Source: Fictibacillus enclensis (GTDB lineage Bacteria; Bacillota; Bacilli; Bacillales; Fictibacillaceae). Taken from it: a stretch of 64,000 nucleotides of DNA. Of the stretch, positions 1-8,200 are shown in pieces. The stretch is taken from contig NZ_KQ758618.1 in the NCBI RefSeq assembly GCF_001457035.1, positions 248,001-312,000 on the forward strand. The letters run 5' to 3'. The first letter of the stretch is position 1, and the number at the start of each line of letters is the position of its first letter. The notes under the pieces were generated by a model that was given only the letters and a program-made list of their open reading frames with translations, had not been told where the DNA came from and searched no databases. The position numbers were made by a program, and so were the translations under genes.

Positions 1-462
1 AGAGGAGAAGGAAAACTTGTCGCTCAAAATAAAAAAGCGCGGCATGATTATCATATAGAAGAAACCTTTGAGGCAGGCATCGTCCTCCAGGGTACTGAAA
101 TCAAAGCCATCCGGGCTGGCAGGATCAATTTGAAGGATTCATTCGCCCGTGTGCAAAATGGAGAACTGTTTCTTCACAACATGCACGTGAGCCCGTACGA
201 ACAGGGAAACCGGTACAACCATGATCCGCTCAGAACACGCAAACTGCTTCTTCACAAGAAGGAGATCGCCAAGCTTTTGGGCCAGACAAAAGAGCAGGGA
301 TACTCGATCGTCCCATTGAAGCTGTATCTTAAAAACGGATTTGCGAAGGTTTTAATCGGCTTGGCCAAGGGTAAAAAGAACTACGACAAGCGGCAGGATC
401 TGAAGAAAAAAGATGCAAAACGCGAGATCGAACGTGCCTTCAGGGATCGCCAAAAGGCATAA
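1..462 (+). CDS. smpB: SsrA-binding protein SmpB (5' end cut by window edge)
   Basis: SmpB binds tmRNA and brings it to stalled ribosomes for trans-translation. The frame is open from base 1 and gives 153 residues; the family is about 155 long, so only the first few residues are missing. Typical family stretches are visible: [14 protein letters not shown] near residues 30-43, an HNMH..YEQGN segment around 60, the [15 protein letters not shown] block around 75-90, and a basic tail ending AFRDRQKA. An ATG/TTG inside the frame at 130 would delete the conserved N-terminal OB-fold and is not the start. ssrA follows 126 bases downstream, the usual Bacillus order. Confidence 0.97.
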   Translation, partial: RGEGKLVAQNKKARHDYHIEETFEAGIVLQGTEIKAIRAGRINLKDSFARVQNGELFLHNMHVSPYEQGNRYNHDPLRTRKLLLHKKEIAKLLGQTKEQGYSIVPLKLYLKNGFAKVLIGLAKGKKNYDKRQDLKKKDAKREIERAFRDRQKA

Positions 463-480
463 ACTGGAGAGTGTGGCCGG

Positions 481-509
481 TTGAAATAACCGCGTAAAAA
501 TGCTATACT
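481..509 (+). promoter_or_regulatory. ssrA promoter
   Basis: TTGAAA at 481-486, a 17-base spacer and TATACT at 504-509 with an upstream TG (extended -10) form a strong SigA-type promoter between smpB and tmRNA. Confidence 0.8.
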
Positions 510-588
510 TTATTTTGTTGCTAATAACTGAATAAAAGGTTGCAGCAGCTTTAACCTCCCGTAAGATTCACCCCGGGATTTCTATCAT

Positions 589-949
589 GGGGACGTTACG
601 GATTCGACAGGGGTAGTTCGAGCTTAAGTTGCGAGTCGAGGGGGTCGGCCTCGTTAAAACGCCAACGCCTATAACTGGCAAAACTAACAACAACCTAGCT
701 TTAGCTGCGTAATAGCACTTTAGCTGATCCTCCCTCCATCGCCCATGTGGTAGGGTAAGGGTCTCACTCTTAGTGGGCTACGCCGGCTGTCCTCCGCCTG
801 AGGACGAAGGAAGAGCGCAATCAGGCTAGCACTTCAAACGCCTGTCGATAGGCAGCTGAAGTCGCGAAACGCGAATCTATCGACTACACTCGTAGAAGCT
901 TAAGTGCCGTTATCTTTGGACGTGGGTTCGACTCCCACCGTCTCCACCA
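589..949 (+). ncRNA. ssrA: Transfer-messenger RNA (tmRNA)
   Basis: The RNA rescues stalled ribosomes with SmpB. The 5' end GGGGACGTTACGGATTCGAC and the 3' end with GGGTTCGACTCCCACC followed by TCTCCACCA form the alanine tRNA-like domain, with CCA encoded at 947-949. The tag frame starts at GGC 677-679 and reads GKTNNNLALAA, then TAA TAG at 710-715. With the charged alanine the predicted tag is A-GKTNNNLALAA, shorter than the 15-residue B. subtilis tag but with the same ALAA protease signal. Confidence 0.97.
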
Positions 950-1024
950 ATACATACTGTTGGTGTTACTTAAAAATGTATGTTATATAATATTTTCACA
1001 TATTTCTTTGCATAGTGCTTTCAG

Positions 1025-1047
1025 ACCTAACCGAGTTAGGTTTTTTT
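1025..1047 (+). terminator. ssrA terminator
   Basis: A 7-bp stem (ACCTAAC/GTTAGGT) with a 3-base loop is followed by seven Ts. Confidence 0.85.
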
Positions 1048-1151
1048 ACATTTGTAATATCTCAAGATAACCTGTATTAAGGGTCAGCTCATTCAATGGT
1101 TGACCTGAAGAACAAGAAAGGGTGGCACCATGTTTAACGCCATCTAAATGG

Positions 1152-1721
1152 TTATTCATAATATTTTGCCCATTCATTAAAAATGGTTGGCGAAATCTGT
1201 TTGACCCCTTGAAGGAATTCCTCTGCATATCCAAGCTTTTCAAGACCCGATATTAACTTCCTGGGATAAGTTCTATCAGTGGTAAATGCCCGTTTGTGGT
1301 CGATCACTTTTACCTCCCCCTTCTCGTTGAAGTAAATATGACGGACCTCTGTATCGTGTCTCAAAAAACCGATCCTCTTTAATTCAGAAAGCATGTATAA
1401 TATTTGTCTTATTTTTGAGTCAGAAAAACGTTTCTTTTCTTTGAGGTATTTTTTTAGATTATATCCGTTGACATACTCCATGACAATATAGTTCGATCCA
1501 TACTCATAGAGTCGGGGAATGATTGGGGATGATTGTCCCTTCTTTAATGCCTCCAGTTCAAGTTTTTGGGTTTTTTCTTTCCAGAAAATTTTTACACATT
1601 TATTGTGACTAATTTGAAAAACCGCTCCATCACCGCCCTTGCCAAGCTGTTTGTATTTTTCGAGATTTTCCAATGCTAATTTTCCTTTATTTCTGGCTGC
1701 TATCGCCGTTATGCTTTCCAT
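1152..1721 (-). CDS. Small protein-kinase-like protein
   Basis: This 189-residue protein has a reduced protein-kinase fold. A glycine loop LGKGGDGAVF lies at residues 26-35, the likely ATP lysine in CVKIF at 44, a hinge-like IVMEYVNG around 79-86, a catalytic-loop-like HDTEVRHIYFN around 122-132, and IDH at 140-142 where DFG would be expected. The missing DFG glycine and short length place it with small Bacillus kinase-like proteins (YrzF/YbdM type), so activity is uncertain. The start ATG at 1721 has AAAGGAAG seven bases upstream; a longer frame to 1760 lacks such a site. It is the last gene of a minus-strand group with the phosphotransferase, ATP-grasp and glycosyltransferase genes. Confidence 0.7.
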   Translation of the reverse strand: MESITAIAARNKGKLALENLEKYKQLGKGGDGAVFQISHNKCVKIFWKEKTQKLELEALKKGQSSPIIPRLYEYGSNYIVMEYVNGYNLKKYLKEKKRFSDSKIRQILYMLSELKRIGFLRHDTEVRHIYFNEKGEVKVIDHKRAFTTDRTYPRKLISGLEKLGYAEEFLQGVKQISPTIFNEWAKYYE

Positions 1722-1775
1722 CCATACACTTCCTTTATTAAAATTGGACTTCAGCAGCAACTACGTTGATCTCTG

Positions 1776-2846
1776 CTAGTATAAACCGAATTCCTTTCCC
1801 CAGCTGTTTATTTTTTCAATGTATCTTTTTAGCAGAATACTTTGTTCTCCATTCAACACCCTTTTAAGGTGATTTAGGAGTCTTTTCTCTAATGTTCTCT
1901 GTAAATAAGTCATTTTTAATAGCTTTAGGATGTCTGTTTGGAAGGTTATTCCTTCTTTTTGCATTTCCTGAGCGTATAACAGCATGCAATGACTTCTTAT
2001 TTCTTCTTCCTTTTTATGCCAGTCGGTTCTGAAATCAATCAACAATTCAACCAGAACAACCATATCATACGAACAGGGTGCGTACTTGGCAGACTCCCAG
2101 TCGATCATTTGAATGTTCCAATTTACTTCATCTGTTCCGTTTTGGCAGCAAAGATTATGAAGATGAAGATCACCGTGGATGAGGCATTGCCCTGCTTCCA
2201 TAATTTCCGGAAAGAAAATTGGCCCTTTTTGCAGGACATTTTGAATAGTGTTGTATCCAGGTTCTACTATTCCTCTTAAACCAGGATCTTTCATAGCAAG
2301 ATCTAGATATTCTTTTGTTTTTTCAATATGGTTGCTTCTTTCTGTGTTTGCCAGCGCAGAATCATATCGGGGCAGCCAGGAATCAAACGAATCCTTGTAC
2401 CTGGTTATCCGATCACCAAATGTGCGGGCATGAAATTTTGCAGCAGTTGGAATGATAAGATCGAGATGTCTGGGCGTAATCTTGATTTGCCCGCGCAAAG
2501 GTTGAATAAATTCTGTAAATAGCCAGATTTCGTCATCATTTACTCTTTCCTCAATCCAATACATTTTTGGCATAAATTCAGCCATGGCGGTATATCCTCT
2601 GCGGTACATGTTAATTTCCACACGATGATTTTCATTAAAAGGTGGTTTAAATATTTTAAGGACGGCGGGAAGACTGTTTATGCCATCTGTAAGGATCAGT
2701 TTCCAGATACTTGTTTTTTCCCTCGAATTTTTAAGGCATTCTATTTTATCTTCAGGCAATGCAATTTCATGATCTGAAAAAAATTCAAACTTTTTTTTCC
2801 ATCTAAATTGATTCCACTGTTTTACGATTTGTTCTTTACTGCTCAA
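1776..2846 (-). CDS. APH/CotS-type phosphotransferase family protein
   Basis: A 356-residue aminoglycoside-phosphotransferase-fold protein. The Brenner-type catalytic motif HGDLHLHNL is at residues 224-232 and the metal-binding IDWE at 248-251; the N-lobe lysine is probably in AVLKIFK near 64. In bacilli this fold includes the CotS family of spore-coat kinases and small-molecule kinases; the substrate here is unknown. The TTG start at 2846 has AGGGGGG about ten bases upstream. It sits 33 bases after the ATP-grasp gene, in a minus-strand set that also has a GT4 glycosyltransferase, as CotS-type genes often do. Confidence 0.75.
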   Translation of the reverse strand: MSSKEQIVKQWNQFRWKKKFEFFSDHEIALPEDKIECLKNSREKTSIWKLILTDGINSLPAVLKIFKPPFNENHRVEINMYRRGYTAMAEFMPKMYWIEERVNDDEIWLFTEFIQPLRGQIKITPRHLDLIIPTAAKFHARTFGDRITRYKDSFDSWLPRYDSALANTERSNHIEKTKEYLDLAMKDPGLRGIVEPGYNTIQNVLQKGPIFFPEIMEAGQCLIHGDLHLHNLCCQNGTDEVNWNIQMIDWESAKYAPCSYDMVVLVELLIDFRTDWHKKEEEIRSHCMLLYAQEMQKEGITFQTDILKLLKMTYLQRTLEKRLLNHLKRVLNGEQSILLKRYIEKINSWGKEFGLY

Positions 2847-2879
2847 TGCAGAAATCCCCCCTAATTTCTATTGAAAATC

Positions 2880-4058
2880 TCACTTTCTCGCCCATAAATA
2901 TCGAATGTGGGACACAAAGCTTCTTATAAATGGGAGTGGATCCTTCCAGCTGAATAAAGCTTCTATCTTATGTCCGGAAAGGCTTTTTATCCATTCGGTA
3001 ATCGTCATTTTCCCGTTTTTTTTGTTTTGGCGGAAGGATAGAAAATCGCGGACCAGGTAAACCCATTTGATGCCTTCTGTCTGTTTCGTCACTGGGGAAG
3101 GATTTTGTCCAGTTACCAGCAAATAGTTCAAGTATGCTAAATTTACACCGCAAGCTATTGACAATCTTTGGGTTAACCCAATCCTGGGGTTAATCTCAAT
3201 AAATTTCAACTTGCCGTCTCTTTCATCCCTCTTAAATTCCGCAATTGCCAGGCCTTTTAACTTGATATTACGCAAAAATGGCACTGCCATATTTATTACG
3301 TCCTCATCTCTGATACTTAATGCCATGGCGGTTGAACCGAAGTCTGGAGGGAATTGGTGGAGTTTTTGATTCATCCAGAGTCCAATTAGATTCATTTCCT
3401 CATCAAATAAAGTTTTTACTGAATAAATGGATGCCTCTTCTCCAGGAATCACCTCTTGAATCATGAGCTCTCCAAAACGGCTGTAAAAGAGGTACTCTTC
3501 CCTTAACTGGACTGGATTTTCAACTAATATTGCTTTTTTATACAGATGATGATCGATACGTTTCCGGAAATTGGAGGAAATGACTGGTTTTAATATACAG
3601 GGGAATATTACTTCAGAAGCAATCCGCTCAAGATGATCTTCATCATCAATAATGAACGTTTTAGGACATGGAACGTTATATTTTACTGATAAATCGTAGG
3701 TTAATCTTTTATCTAACACAGCCTCGATTAATGAATGGTCAGGTAAAAGAAAAAGATAATTCAAAGACAACTGATCTCTGTATTTTGATATAAAACGTAC
3801 ATAGTCATCCGATCCAGCGTAGAGTACCGCTTTCTCCTCAAATGTTTGTCCTAGCCTTGTAAGGTGCTCTAATAATTTTTCTTCCTCAGAAACAGGATTA
3901 GGGCATACATCGCAGCTTGCATATCTGGTTTTTCCAATTTTTTGCTTACTCTCTGTATCAAATGCATATACTTTTATGCCTTGTTCGGCTAAGCTCCGAA
4001 CGATTCCGATCCCAGTCGCACTTAGATCTAAAACTACGGCTGGTAGATCATGCCTCAC
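2880..4058 (-). CDS. ATP-grasp enzyme, carboxylate-amine ligase-like
   Basis: A 392-residue ATP-grasp protein. Residues 1-110 form a pre-ATP-grasp domain (VVLDLSATGIGIVRSLAEQG). The lysine of FPCILKPV and the QEVIPGEEASIYS segment mark the ATP-binding lobes, and KFIEINPRIGLTQR near residue 290 carries the Glu and Asn that bind magnesium. Such proteins usually join a carboxylate to an amine, or act in cell-surface precursor synthesis; the substrate cannot be read. The GTG start overlaps the glycosyltransferase stop by four bases (GTGA at 4055-4058), showing translational coupling. Confidence 0.8.
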   Translation of the reverse strand: MRHDLPAVVLDLSATGIGIVRSLAEQGIKVYAFDTESKQKIGKTRYASCDVCPNPVSEEEKLLEHLTRLGQTFEEKAVLYAGSDDYVRFISKYRDQLSLNYLFLLPDHSLIEAVLDKRLTYDLSVKYNVPCPKTFIIDDEDHLERIASEVIFPCILKPVISSNFRKRIDHHLYKKAILVENPVQLREEYLFYSRFGELMIQEVIPGEEASIYSVKTLFDEEMNLIGLWMNQKLHQFPPDFGSTAMALSIRDEDVINMAVPFLRNIKLKGLAIAEFKRDERDGKLKFIEINPRIGLTQRLSIACGVNLAYLNYLLVTGQNPSPVTKQTEGIKWVYLVRDFLSFRQNKKNGKMTITEWIKSLSGHKIEALFSWKDPLPFIRSFVSHIRYLWARK

Positions 4059-5368
4059 TGCATCTCACCTCTGTGCAAAAAAGATTGATAAACTTCTTCA
4101 ATCTTTCTAGTCATACTGGCAATCGTTAAATGCTGTTCAGCAAAGCATTTAGCATTTTGTGCTAAAGAATTCCTTAGTATGGAATCATCCAGAAGGATCG
4201 TTAATTTTTCCGCTAGTTGCTGAGGGTTACCCGGTTCAGCTATAAGCCCCGAATGATTGTCCTGAATAATTTCTGGTATTCCGCCACAGTTTGTTGTAAT
4301 GATCGCCTTCCGGGCGAACATCGCCTCTATCACAGAAATGGGAAGTGTATCACTGGTAGTTGGCAGGACAAAAATATCTGATCGTTTTAATATTTTTGGA
4401 ATATCCTTTCTCTTTCCTAGAAAATGCACATTTTCCAGCTGTAAATCCTGACATTGGCGTTCAAGCTCTTCTCTCATTGATCCTTCCCCTACAATCCATA
4501 TTTCTACATTTTCAAGCTTGTTTCTAATGAGGGAAAGTGCCTCAAACAGGTATTTATGTCCTTTACGCGGCCGGAGTCGAGAGATACAGGTAATAATGGT
4601 CTTACCTGAAGTATTCTTCGATTTCTCTGGAGGATCAATTCCAAAATCGATTCCAGTGTAAACCGTTGTCATTTTTCTTTCCTCAGCACCTAATCCGTTT
4701 AGCAACGGTCGAAAATATTCACATAAATTAATGATATGGGTCGAGCTTTGAACGGCTTTTCGGTCAATGGCCAAAAAGTAGGCTTCTTCTACAGACCCTT
4801 TTTCAATTAGATTAAACTTTAGCCGTGTATGTGTCATAAATCCGTGGGGAGTGAACAGCAGCGGTTTTTGATAGTCTTTATTAAGCTGGTGCATTACATT
4901 AGCTGTAAACCGGTCCTGTGCGTGAATAATATCATATTTAGAAATATCCACGCACTTTAGCATCCATTCATATTTTTGCATTCGCCAAACGTTTTGGATG
5001 ATCTTTTCACTGAAACTTCCATACCTTTTAACAAAAAATTGTTTTACATCCTCCATAAATGTTTGTCGCATTCCTTCAATATAACTTTTTTCGAAGTGAT
5101 TAGGAGCTGCAATATGGACAGTGTGGCCTAAGCCTTCCAATCCGGATTTAAGTGCAGTGATGTAGTTTTGCAATCCGCCAACAAAAGGGTAGTCCCAGAA
5201 AGTAGTGATTAAGATTTTCATTTTTTTCTTTTGTCTTAATTCAGAGGGTTTCACGAAATCTGGTTTGTTTTTATCTTTTTTTAAAGCTTTTGTCAGTCCA
5301 TAATATTGATCCATTGCAGATACTAAATGGGGATAGGGGATAAATAATGGAGGTTTTCGGCGTGTCAT
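4055..5368 (-). CDS. GT4-family glycosyltransferase
   Basis: A 437-residue GT-B fold glycosyltransferase. The acceptor domain begins at MKILITTFWDYPFVGGLQ about 49 residues in; the donor domain has SRLRPRKGHKYLFEAL, IVGEGSMREELE, FLGKRKDI and the SDTLPISVIEAM segment of the family's E-x7-E motif. The start is ATG 5368: it sits eight bases after AGGAGG and overlaps the stop of the preceding mini-gene as ATGA. The 49-residue N-terminal extension (MTRRKPPLFIPYPHL...) is unlike most GT4 proteins and may come from a lost neighbour. The sugar and acceptor are unknown; the context suggests a surface or spore glycan. Confidence 0.85.
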   Translation of the reverse strand: MTRRKPPLFIPYPHLVSAMDQYYGLTKALKKDKNKPDFVKPSELRQKKKMKILITTFWDYPFVGGLQNYITALKSGLEGLGHTVHIAAPNHFEKSYIEGMRQTFMEDVKQFFVKRYGSFSEKIIQNVWRMQKYEWMLKCVDISKYDIIHAQDRFTANVMHQLNKDYQKPLLFTPHGFMTHTRLKFNLIEKGSVEEAYFLAIDRKAVQSSTHIINLCEYFRPLLNGLGAEERKMTTVYTGIDFGIDPPEKSKNTSGKTIITCISRLRPRKGHKYLFEALSLIRNKLENVEIWIVGEGSMREELERQCQDLQLENVHFLGKRKDIPKILKRSDIFVLPTTSDTLPISVIEAMFARKAIITTNCGGIPEIIQDNHSGLIAEPGNPQQLAEKLTILLDDSILRNSLAQNAKCFAEQHLTIASMTRKIEEVYQSFLHRGEMQ

Positions 5369-5475
5369 CTCCATACCCTCCTGATGATTTCAAACGCTTC
5401 CGCATAATTTGTTCCACCAGGGCCAAGGATTTCATCGTCTGGATGAGCAGCAATCACTATTACATCGATACTCAT
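5365..5475 (-). pseudogene. Internally deleted PIG-L deacetylase (36 codons left)
   Basis: The short frame starts at ATG 5475 behind a good GAGGTGA site and encodes 36 residues. Its first half carries IAAHPDDEILGPGGT, the zinc-binding signature at the N-terminus of PIG-L/LmbE N-acetylglucosamine deacetylases. Its second half, NYAEAFEIIRRVW, looks like the usual C-terminal end of that family (about 220 residues). The simplest reading is a clean in-frame deletion of the roughly 180 central residues. The catalytic core is gone. Its stop still overlaps the glycosyltransferase start as ATGA, so the operon architecture and coupling survive. Confidence 0.75.
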
Positions 5476-5590
5476 GTATTTCACCTCAATTTTTTTTCCG
5501 TTCTTTTATATATATGGACATACCTTTAGCTAGGAAACTGACATTAGTGGAGGTATTTATAGATTATTTATCATAGAATGAATTGGCAGT

Positions 5591-5817
5591 TTATTTATGC
5601 TCGAATCCGTAATGGTAAATTTCCACGTCATATCCCGTGTCTTCTGCTTGTGCCCAAATCCGCGGCGACCTTTTATTAAAATCTTCGCTCCACATCATCG
5701 GTCAAATTTTGGACAAAGTCCACTGCCACTTTAGGTGTAACAGCTCTCCTTGTTTTCAGTCAACGTGTACTCCATAAGTTTGCCGAGTCCATGCTGATAA
5801 CGGTCTGTGCTGTTCAT
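5591..5817 (-). pseudogene. Degraded gene remnant(s), identity uncertain
   Basis: From ATG 5817, behind AGGAGG at 5826-5831, the frame reads MNSTDRYQHGLGKLMEYT and stops after about 28 codons. The N-terminus resembles carboxymuconolactone decarboxylase-family proteins. A second open stretch to 5591 (beginning MMWSEDFNKRSP, ending VEIYHYGFEHK) may be the tail of a different gene. No intact product is possible. Confidence 0.4.
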
Positions 5818-5915
5818 GATCAATTCCTCCTGAATAGTAACTGCTTAACAAGACCCACTTTATCTCACATTGAATCATGCGATACATAGAAATATATTAA
5901 TTATTCATTTTAGGC

Positions 5916-6118
5916 ATGGAGGCAGAACGAATCTTAAAAGATTTGGATTCTAGCGTGAAGCAGGGAGCGAAAGTCCGTCTTCGCAGAAAAGTAGAAGGAA
6001 ACGTCTTTCAGCCAACTGTTTAAACGATATGCCGATCGATTCAGGACTCGGCCGTTTTAACGGTGAATGGGTCCTTGAAGAATTTACAACGCTTAAATGG
6101 CTGAAATTCCCCATCTAA
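5916..6118 (+). pseudogene. Unidentified gene fragment with internal stop
   Basis: ATG 5916 opens a frame of 35 codons ending at TAA 6021-6023. A second open stretch (GRFNGEWVLEEFTTLKWLKF) ends at TAA 6116-6118. The two pieces look like one decayed gene. I do not recognise the family. Confidence 0.3.
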
Positions 6119-6199
6119 AATAGAACCATAGGTTTGAGAGGAGCCATGGTTCATGTAAGTAGAGGGGATTTTTTTATGATCAAAGTTAGGCTTTTTTAG

Positions 6200-6607
6200 T
6201 TAAGGCTTCGCTAACTTTTCTTTCTTATGAATGTCTTCCGTTCCGCCATCCATAGCTGTCTTATAATAGGAACATTTATGTTGGATGATCTCCATTGTCT
6301 TTTTCAACTCTTCCATCTGTGCTTCCACATTGGCTTTTCGTTCCAAAAACATCTTATATCTTTGCTCTAGAGTGGAATCTCCCTCTGAACACCAATCAAT
6401 AAATGTCTTGATTTCCTTAATCGGCATCCCGGTGGCTTTGAGGCATTCGATTACTTTTAACGCACTGATATCGGATTCTTTAAACAATCGATTTCCGTTG
6501 GGTGTACGTTCTACGAATGGCATAAGTCCTTCTTTGTCGTAGTAACGCAACGTATATACGGTAAGATTCAATTCTTTCGCAACTTCGCTTATGGAATATG
6601 TCTTCAT
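6200..6607 (-). CDS. adhR: MerR-family regulator, AdhR-like
   Basis: A 135-residue MerR regulator: winged helix YSISEVAKELNLTVYTLRYYDKEGLMP at the N-terminus, then a coiled coil from about residue 75. B. subtilis AdhR, beside adhA, activates it in response to aldehydes through a cysteine; here Cys52 (KVIECLK) is the likely sensor position, with further cysteines at about 69 and 112. It is transcribed divergently from adhA, and gagttaactc palindromes lie in front of both genes, matching local autoregulation plus activation. The start has GGAG nine bases upstream. The symbol rests on family resemblance and gene context. Confidence 0.8.
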   Translation of the reverse strand: MKTYSISEVAKELNLTVYTLRYYDKEGLMPFVERTPNGNRLFKESDISALKVIECLKATGMPIKEIKTFIDWCSEGDSTLEQRYKMFLERKANVEAQMEELKKTMEIIQHKCSYYKTAMDGGTEDIHKKEKLAKP

Positions 6608-6632
6608 AACTAATCTCCTTCATATAGACTTC

Positions 6633-6766
6633 GAGTTAACTCTATGGTTTGGGAAATTTTATCACTGAACGTCCGGCATGTCAAAACCAACTTGGAGGCA
6701 ACAGAAATTGTTTTCTGAATATAGGATGTAAATGCTTGACCTAGAGTTAACTGTAAGTAATAACAT
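6633..6766. promoter_or_regulatory. AdhR operators and MerR-type adhA promoter
   Basis: gagttaactc at 6633-6642 lies in front of adhR. A near copy, agagttaactgta, at 6743-6755 lies inside the adhA promoter. That promoter has TTGACC at 6736-6741 and TAACAT at 6761-6766 with a 19-base spacer, the overlong spacing typical of promoters activated by MerR proteins through DNA distortion. Confidence 0.75.
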
Positions 6767-6821
6767 GGGGATACAAGAGAAAAACGTTCTCTTGAAAAAC
6801 ATACATAATGGAGGTTCTTTC

Positions 6822-7862
6822 ATGATAACTGCTAAAGCACGAGCTGTAGATGGTCCAGACACTCCTTTTCGAGAAGCTGAAATTAATCGGCGCGATCTTG
6901 ATACACATGATGTTCTAATTGAAATTAAGTTTGCAGGCATTTGCCATTCTGATATCCATACGGCTCATGGTGAATGGGGCGAAGTGAATTATCCACTTGT
7001 GCCAGGACACGAAATTGCGGGATTTGTCACAGAAGTAGGAGCAGAAGTCACAAAGTACAAGGTCGGTGACAGAGTAGGCGTTGGATGTATGGTCGACTCC
7101 TGTGGTGAATGTGTGAACTGCCAAAAAGGGGAAGAACAATATTGTCTTAAAGGAAATGTTCCTACTTATGCAGGTGTTGATAAATACGGAGAGCCAACTC
7201 AGGGTGGTTATTCTACCCACATCGTTGTAACAGAGGACTTCGTCGTCAGAATTCCTGATAACATCGAGCTTGACGCAGCAGCACCATTACTTTGCGCAGG
7301 GATTACGACCTATTCTCCATTACAGCATTGGGGGGCTGGTCCAGGAAAGAAAGTAGCGGTTGTTGGTATGGGTGGTCTTGGCCATATGGCGGTGAAAATT
7401 GCACATGCTATGGGTGCCGAGGTTACGGTTCTGTCCCAATCGTTGAACAAAAAGGAAGATGGTTTGGAGTTTGGCGCAAAAGATTATTATGCCACAAAAG
7501 ATCCGGAAACCTTTGAGAAGCTTGCGGGAACCTTTGATCTGATTATCAATACAGTAAGTGCAAAGATTAATATGGATGCTTACTTCTCACTTCTCACGCT
7601 TGACGGTACACTTGTCAATGTCGGTGCGCCTGCAGAGCCACTAGAAGTAAATGTGTTTTCTCTTATCGGTCATCGCCGTTCATTTGCCGGTTCTATGATC
7701 GGAGGAATCCGTCAGACACAGGAGATGCTGGATTTCTGTGCAGAGCATAACATTGCTCCTAAGATTGAGGTCATTTCAGCTGACCAAATTGACGAAGCCT
7801 ATAAGCGCGTGCTGGCTTCTGATGTAAAGTATCGTTTCGTCATTGATACAAGCACAATCTGA
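6822..7862 (+). CDS. adhA: Zinc-dependent alcohol dehydrogenase, AdhA-like
   Basis: A 346-residue medium-chain dehydrogenase of the cinnamyl-alcohol/YjgB type, probably reducing aldehydes with NADPH. Catalytic zinc ligands are Cys in AGICHSD (near residue 44), the HE pair in VPGHEIAG, and Cys in [10 protein letters not shown]. The structural zinc cysteines are in [18 protein letters not shown]. The nucleotide-binding loop is [13 protein letters not shown]. The start ATG 6822 has AATGGAGG seven bases before it; an upstream in-frame ATG at 6732 falls within the promoter. Divergent from adhR, whose operator overlaps its promoter. Confidence 0.9.
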   Translation: MITAKARAVDGPDTPFREAEINRRDLDTHDVLIEIKFAGICHSDIHTAHGEWGEVNYPLVPGHEIAGFVTEVGAEVTKYKVGDRVGVGCMVDSCGECVNCQKGEEQYCLKGNVPTYAGVDKYGEPTQGGYSTHIVVTEDFVVRIPDNIELDAAAPLLCAGITTYSPLQHWGAGPGKKVAVVGMGGLGHMAVKIAHAMGAEVTVLSQSLNKKEDGLEFGAKDYYATKDPETFEKLAGTFDLIINTVSAKINMDAYFSLLTLDGTLVNVGAPAEPLEVNVFSLIGHRRSFAGSMIGGIRQTQEMLDFCAEHNIAPKIEVISADQIDEAYKRVLASDVKYRFVIDTSTI

Positions 7863-7878
7863 GTTGTGTTGTAAGAAG

Positions 7879-7907
7879 TCCCAAAGCCTGGCTTTTGGGG
7901 CTTTTTT
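7879..7907 (+). terminator. adhA terminator
   Basis: The inverted repeat tcccaaagcc/ggcttttgggg is followed by CTTTTTT. Confidence 0.75.
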
Positions 7908-8134
7908 CGTGTGTTTTAAAGAGACAATTACGATTCATATGTTGGATAACCGTCAAATGCGGACATATTTAACGATTGAATGTAACCTATTTCCATTTAT
8001 ATTGATTGACATATGAAATCAACAGGTGTTTTTAATAATACTGCTAAGATATGAGAAGGATGGCTTTTTTTATTGACAATTTTGGAAACATGGTTGACAT
8101 CTTTCTAGGAATCTCATAAAATTGAACTCGAGAT

Positions 8135-8149
8135 TGATAATCATTTTCA
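8135..8149 (+). promoter_or_regulatory. Fur box upstream of the siderophore importer
   Basis: TGATAAT-C-ATTTTCA is a 7-1-7 Fur site with one mismatched pair, 50 bases before the ATPase gene. Iron-repressed expression is inferred. The 273 bases between the adhA terminator and this gene otherwise show no gene. Confidence 0.8.
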
Positions 8150-8200
8150 ATAGATGAAATTATATAGATTTTAGTTAAGGTTTAAAAGGAGGCCTCATTG

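Noticed and set aside
1046-1243. 65-codon minus-strand frame next to the kinase-like gene
   Set aside because: It overlaps the end of the kinase-like gene in another frame and has no ribosome site or family features.
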